A stretch of 33,869 nucleotides of DNA from Pseudalkalibacillus decolorationis (lineage in GTDB: Bacteria > Bacillota > Bacilli > Bacillales > Fictibacillaceae). The stretch lies in contig NZ_JANHJQ010000041.1 in NCBI RefSeq assembly GCF_024609785.1, forward strand, positions 1 through 33,869. The letters are read 5' to 3'. Position numbers and translations under genes: made by a program. Shown here piece after piece: positions 32,277-33,869 of this stretch (position 1 is its first letter; each line of letters starts with the position of its first letter). The notes under the pieces were generated by a model. It saw only the letters and a list, made by a program, of their open reading frames with translations. It was not told the DNA's origin and searched no databases.

Positions 32277-32351
32277 GGCCCCTTGGTCAAGTGGTTAAGA
32301 CACCGCCCTTTCACGGCGGTAACACGGGTTCGAATCCCGTAGGGGTCACCA
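32277..32351 (+). tRNA. tRNA-Glu (TTC)
   Basis: Acceptor GGCCCCT/AGGGGTC, anticodon TTC in CTTTCAC, T-loop GGTTCGAATCC, encoded CCA. Confidence 0.98.
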
Positions 32352-32367
32352 AAAAAACTAACATGAA

Positions 32368-32443
32368 GGACCCGTGGTGTAGGGGTTAACATGCCTGCCT
32401 GTCACGCAGGAGATCGCCGGTTCAAATCCGGTCGGGTCCGCCA
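32368..32443 (+). tRNA. tRNA-Asp (GTC)
   Basis: Acceptor GGACCCG/CGGGTCC, anticodon GTC in CTGTCAC, encoded CCA. Confidence 0.98.
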
Positions 32444-32497
32444 TTTACTATTTAAAATTAACTTTAGTTTAAGAATGAAATCAGAATTGTTATCCGG

Positions 32498-32572
32498 TGG
32501 GCTATAGCCAAGCGGTAAGGCAACGGACTTTGACTCCGTCATGCGTTGGTTCGAATCCAGCTAGCCCAGCCA
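32498..32572 (+). tRNA. tRNA-Gln (TTG)
   Basis: Acceptor TGGGCTA/TAGCCCA, anticodon TTG in CTTTGAC, encoded CCA. Confidence 0.98.
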
Positions 32573-32650
32573 TTTTCTTTTTACGAGTAAATGCTAATAA
32601 ATAGCAAGAGCTAATAGCTTTGAACGATACATCTTGAAGTGACGTTGAAT

Positions 32651-32793
32651 TGTCCTGACACAGCCTTCATCGAAGGATGACTGGGAGAGGAAAGGACAGA
32701 GTTGGTAGAGCAACGAATGTTACATCATGAAAAAACTGTGAGTTGTTCCGACACAGCATTCTACGATAGCTTAGTCTTGTAGAGAAAGGGACA
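32651..32793 (+). other. Tandem pair of hairpin elements between tRNA-Gln and tRNA-Lys
   Basis: Copy 1 (32651-32698) has a closing stem TGTCCT/AGGACA, the sequence GACACAGC and an inner hairpin CCTTC-ATC-GAAGG. Copy 2 (32744-32793) has the closing stem TGTTCC/GGGACA, the same GACACAGC and an inner hairpin TCTAC/GTAGA. Stem bases differ while pairing is kept. Between them, GTTGGTAGAGCAAC resembles a tRNA D-arm. No tRNA or gene can be folded here. Unknown function. Confidence 0.45.
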
Positions 32794-32820
32794 TAAGATG
32801 AATAATCATCATTATAGCAA

Positions 32821-32896
32821 GAGCCATTAGCTCAGTTGGTAGAGCATCTGACTTTTAATCAGAGGGTCGAAGGTTCGAGTCCTTCATGGCTCACCA
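32821..32896 (+). tRNA. tRNA-Lys (TTT)
   Basis: Acceptor GAGCCAT/ATGGCTC, anticodon TTT in CTTTTAA, encoded CCA. Confidence 0.98.
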
Positions 32897-32903
32897 TTTT
32901 TTC

Positions 32904-32989
32904 GCGGGTGTGGCGGAATTGGCAGACGCGCTAGACTTAGGATCTAGTGTCCTTGTGACGTGGGGGTTCAAGTCCCTTCACCCGCACCA
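32904..32989 (+). tRNA. tRNA-Leu (TAG)
   Basis: Class II tRNA: acceptor GCGGGTG/CACCCGC, anticodon stem CTAGA/TCTAG with TAG, long variable arm, encoded CCA. Confidence 0.98.
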
Positions 32990-33077
32990 TATTATCCTCG
33001 ATGATAAGTAAAAGAGATAATAAGGTTGTATTACTTGAAGAGCAGCATCTCTGTTTTTTTACTCAAAAAACGATTTA

Positions 33078-33163
33078 GCGGTCGTGGCGGAATGGCAGAC
33101 GCGCTAGCTTGAGGGGCTAGTGGGTGTATACCCGTGGAGGTTCGAGTCCTCTCGACCGCACCA
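33078..33163 (+). tRNA. tRNA-Leu (GAG)
   Basis: Class II tRNA: acceptor GCGGTCG/CGACCGC, anticodon stem CTAGC/GCTAG with GAG, long variable arm, encoded CCA. The 88-nt gap before it holds a weak AGAG/CTCT hairpin followed by seven T (near 33040-33060), possibly an attenuator. Confidence 0.98.
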
Positions 33164-33172
33164 TAAATTTTA

Positions 33173-33249
33173 GCGCCCTTAGCTCAGCTGGATAGAGTGT
33201 TTGACTACGAATCAAAAGGTCGGGAGTTCGAATCTCTCAGGGCGCGCCA
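33173..33249 (+). tRNA. tRNA-Arg (ACG)
   Basis: Acceptor GCGCCCT/AGGGCGC, anticodon ACG in CTACGAA, encoded CCA. Confidence 0.98.
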
Positions 33250-33254
33250 TATTA

Positions 33255-33331
33255 CGGGAAGTGGCTCAGCTTGGTAGAGCACCTGGTTTGGGACCAGGGG
33301 GTCGCAGGTTCAAATCCTGTCTTCCCGACCA
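33255..33331 (+). tRNA. tRNA-Pro (TGG)
   Basis: Acceptor CGGGAAG/CTTCCCG, anticodon stem CCTGG/CCAGG with TGG, encoded CCA. Confidence 0.98.
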
Positions 33332-33341
33332 TCTAATTTTT

Positions 33342-33415
33342 GCGGGTGTAGTTTAGTGGTAAAACAAGAGCCTTCCAAGCTCTGGTCGTGAGTTCGATTC
33401 TCATCACCCGCTCCA
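33342..33415 (+). tRNA. tRNA-Gly (TCC)
   Basis: Acceptor GCGGGTG/CACCCGC, anticodon TCC in CTTCCAA, encoded CCA. Confidence 0.98.
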
Positions 33416-33424
33416 TTTATTTAT

Positions 33425-33501
<77 letters not shown>

Positions 33502-33572
33502 TTAATAACTTTTCCTTACTTTAGAGAAACCATTTCTTTTTTATCGCTGTAAAACAACATGTAACAAAGTTG

Positions 33573-33601
33573 TTGACATCAAATCGGATGAGTGATATAC
33601 T
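33573..33601 (+). promoter_or_regulatory. rrn operon promoter
   Basis: Perfect -35 TTGACA (33573-33578), 17-nt spacer, -10 TATACT (33596-33601). The leader carries GCTCTTTGAAAACTGAAC (33635-33652), the boxA-like antitermination and processing sequence common to Bacillus rrn leaders. Confidence 0.9.
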
Positions 33602-33726
33602 AGTGAGGTTGCTTTAAAAAAAGCGAAAATAAAAGCTCTTTGAAAACTGAACAAAAGCCAAGCGTGAAACGGGTTTTAACGAACCCTGATCAATTTTTTG
33701 AAATGAATGAGCAAGTCAAGCTAAAC

Positions 33727-33869
33727 TTTATTGGAGAGTTTGATCCTGGCTCAGGACGAACGCTGGCGGCGTGCCTAATACATGCAAGTCGAGCGAACCA
33801 ACGAGGAGCTTGCTCCTCAGCGGTTAGCGGCGGACGGGTGAGTAACACGTGGGCAACCTGCCTGTAAGA
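33727..33869 (+). rRNA. 16S ribosomal RNA, 5' end (partial)
   Basis: TTTATTGGAGAGTTTGATCC, then the universal 27F site, GGACGAACGCTGGCGGCGTG and the V1 loop, ending at the window edge. The V1 hairpin reads GAGGAGCTTGCTCCTC. Bacillaceae type; the genus cannot be settled from 143 bases. The open frame over this stretch is not a protein gene. Confidence 0.98.

Noticed and set aside
32699-32735. An extra tRNA between tRNA-Gln and tRNA-Lys
   Set aside because: Only a D-arm-like stretch (GTTGGTAGAGCAAC) is present; no acceptor stem, anticodon arm or T-arm can be paired.
33640-33867. A 75-codon frame at the right edge
   Set aside because: It covers the rrn leader and the 5' end of 16S rRNA.

Overview
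The window comes from a low-GC, spore-forming member of the Bacillaceae that is not Bacillus subtilis itself. Three things support this: the order ydbS-ydbT-rhomboid-acpS-ydcC-alr-ndoAI-ndoA-rsbR-S-T-U-V-W-sigB-rsbX-tex-cmpA-sprT-tRNAs-16S closely follows the B. subtilis ydbS-ydcK region; many genes start with TTG or GTG behind strong GGAGG ribosome binding sites; and the spore-cortex regulator CmpA is present. The genus cannot be fixed from the 143 bases of 16S rRNA at the right edge.

Layout. 1-213 is the 3' end of a group II intron (end of its reverse transcriptase, domains V and VI), inserted in a small hairpin repeat. 286-2133 (-) is a lipoteichoic acid synthase family enzyme. 2601-5099 is a T-box (arginine specifier) controlling argS, followed by a VOC/glyoxalase protein. 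5378-7089 (-) is a Na+/solute symporter with its 39-residue accessory protein. 7600-9439 is an APC permease overlapping adaA. 9526-10972 (-) is an ECF sigma factor and probable membrane anti-sigma factor behind an ECF-type promoter. 11191-11706 is tag. 11776-13413 (-) is an RRNPP-type HTH/TPR regulator followed 15 nt later by an exported precursor peptide holding seven tandem copies of a 13-residue unit. Then come an unrecognised protein, a short Nudix protein and a D,D-carboxypeptidase. From 16664 on the core Bacillus order resumes: PH-domain pair, rhomboid protease, acpS, LolA-like lipoprotein, alanine racemase, EndoAI/EndoA toxin-antitoxin, the full stressosome-sigB operon, tex, cmpA, SprT-like protein, twelve tRNA genes and the start of an rrn operon.

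How it works together. The sigB operon carries the stressosome parts (RsbR, RsbS), the RsbT switch kinase, the RsbU phosphatase, the RsbV/RsbW partner switch, sigma-B and the RsbX feedback phosphatase. An internal sigma-B-type promoter lies just before rsbV. The most unusual locus is the regulator plus tandem-repeat peptide precursor: it looks like an intracellular peptide quorum-sensing pair whose signal is encoded as a polyprotein, and inverted repeats that could be operators lie in the divergent promoter region. The accessory stretches (about 7.4-15 kb) are visibly more AT-rich in parts and hold most genes that are not syntenic with B. subtilis.

Small interspersed repeats sharing an AGAAAGTATAAAA-like head occur at least five times. 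A second repeat type occurs near 2.3 kb and 20.0-20.3 kb. Two tandem hairpin elements of unknown role lie between tRNA-Gln and tRNA-Lys.
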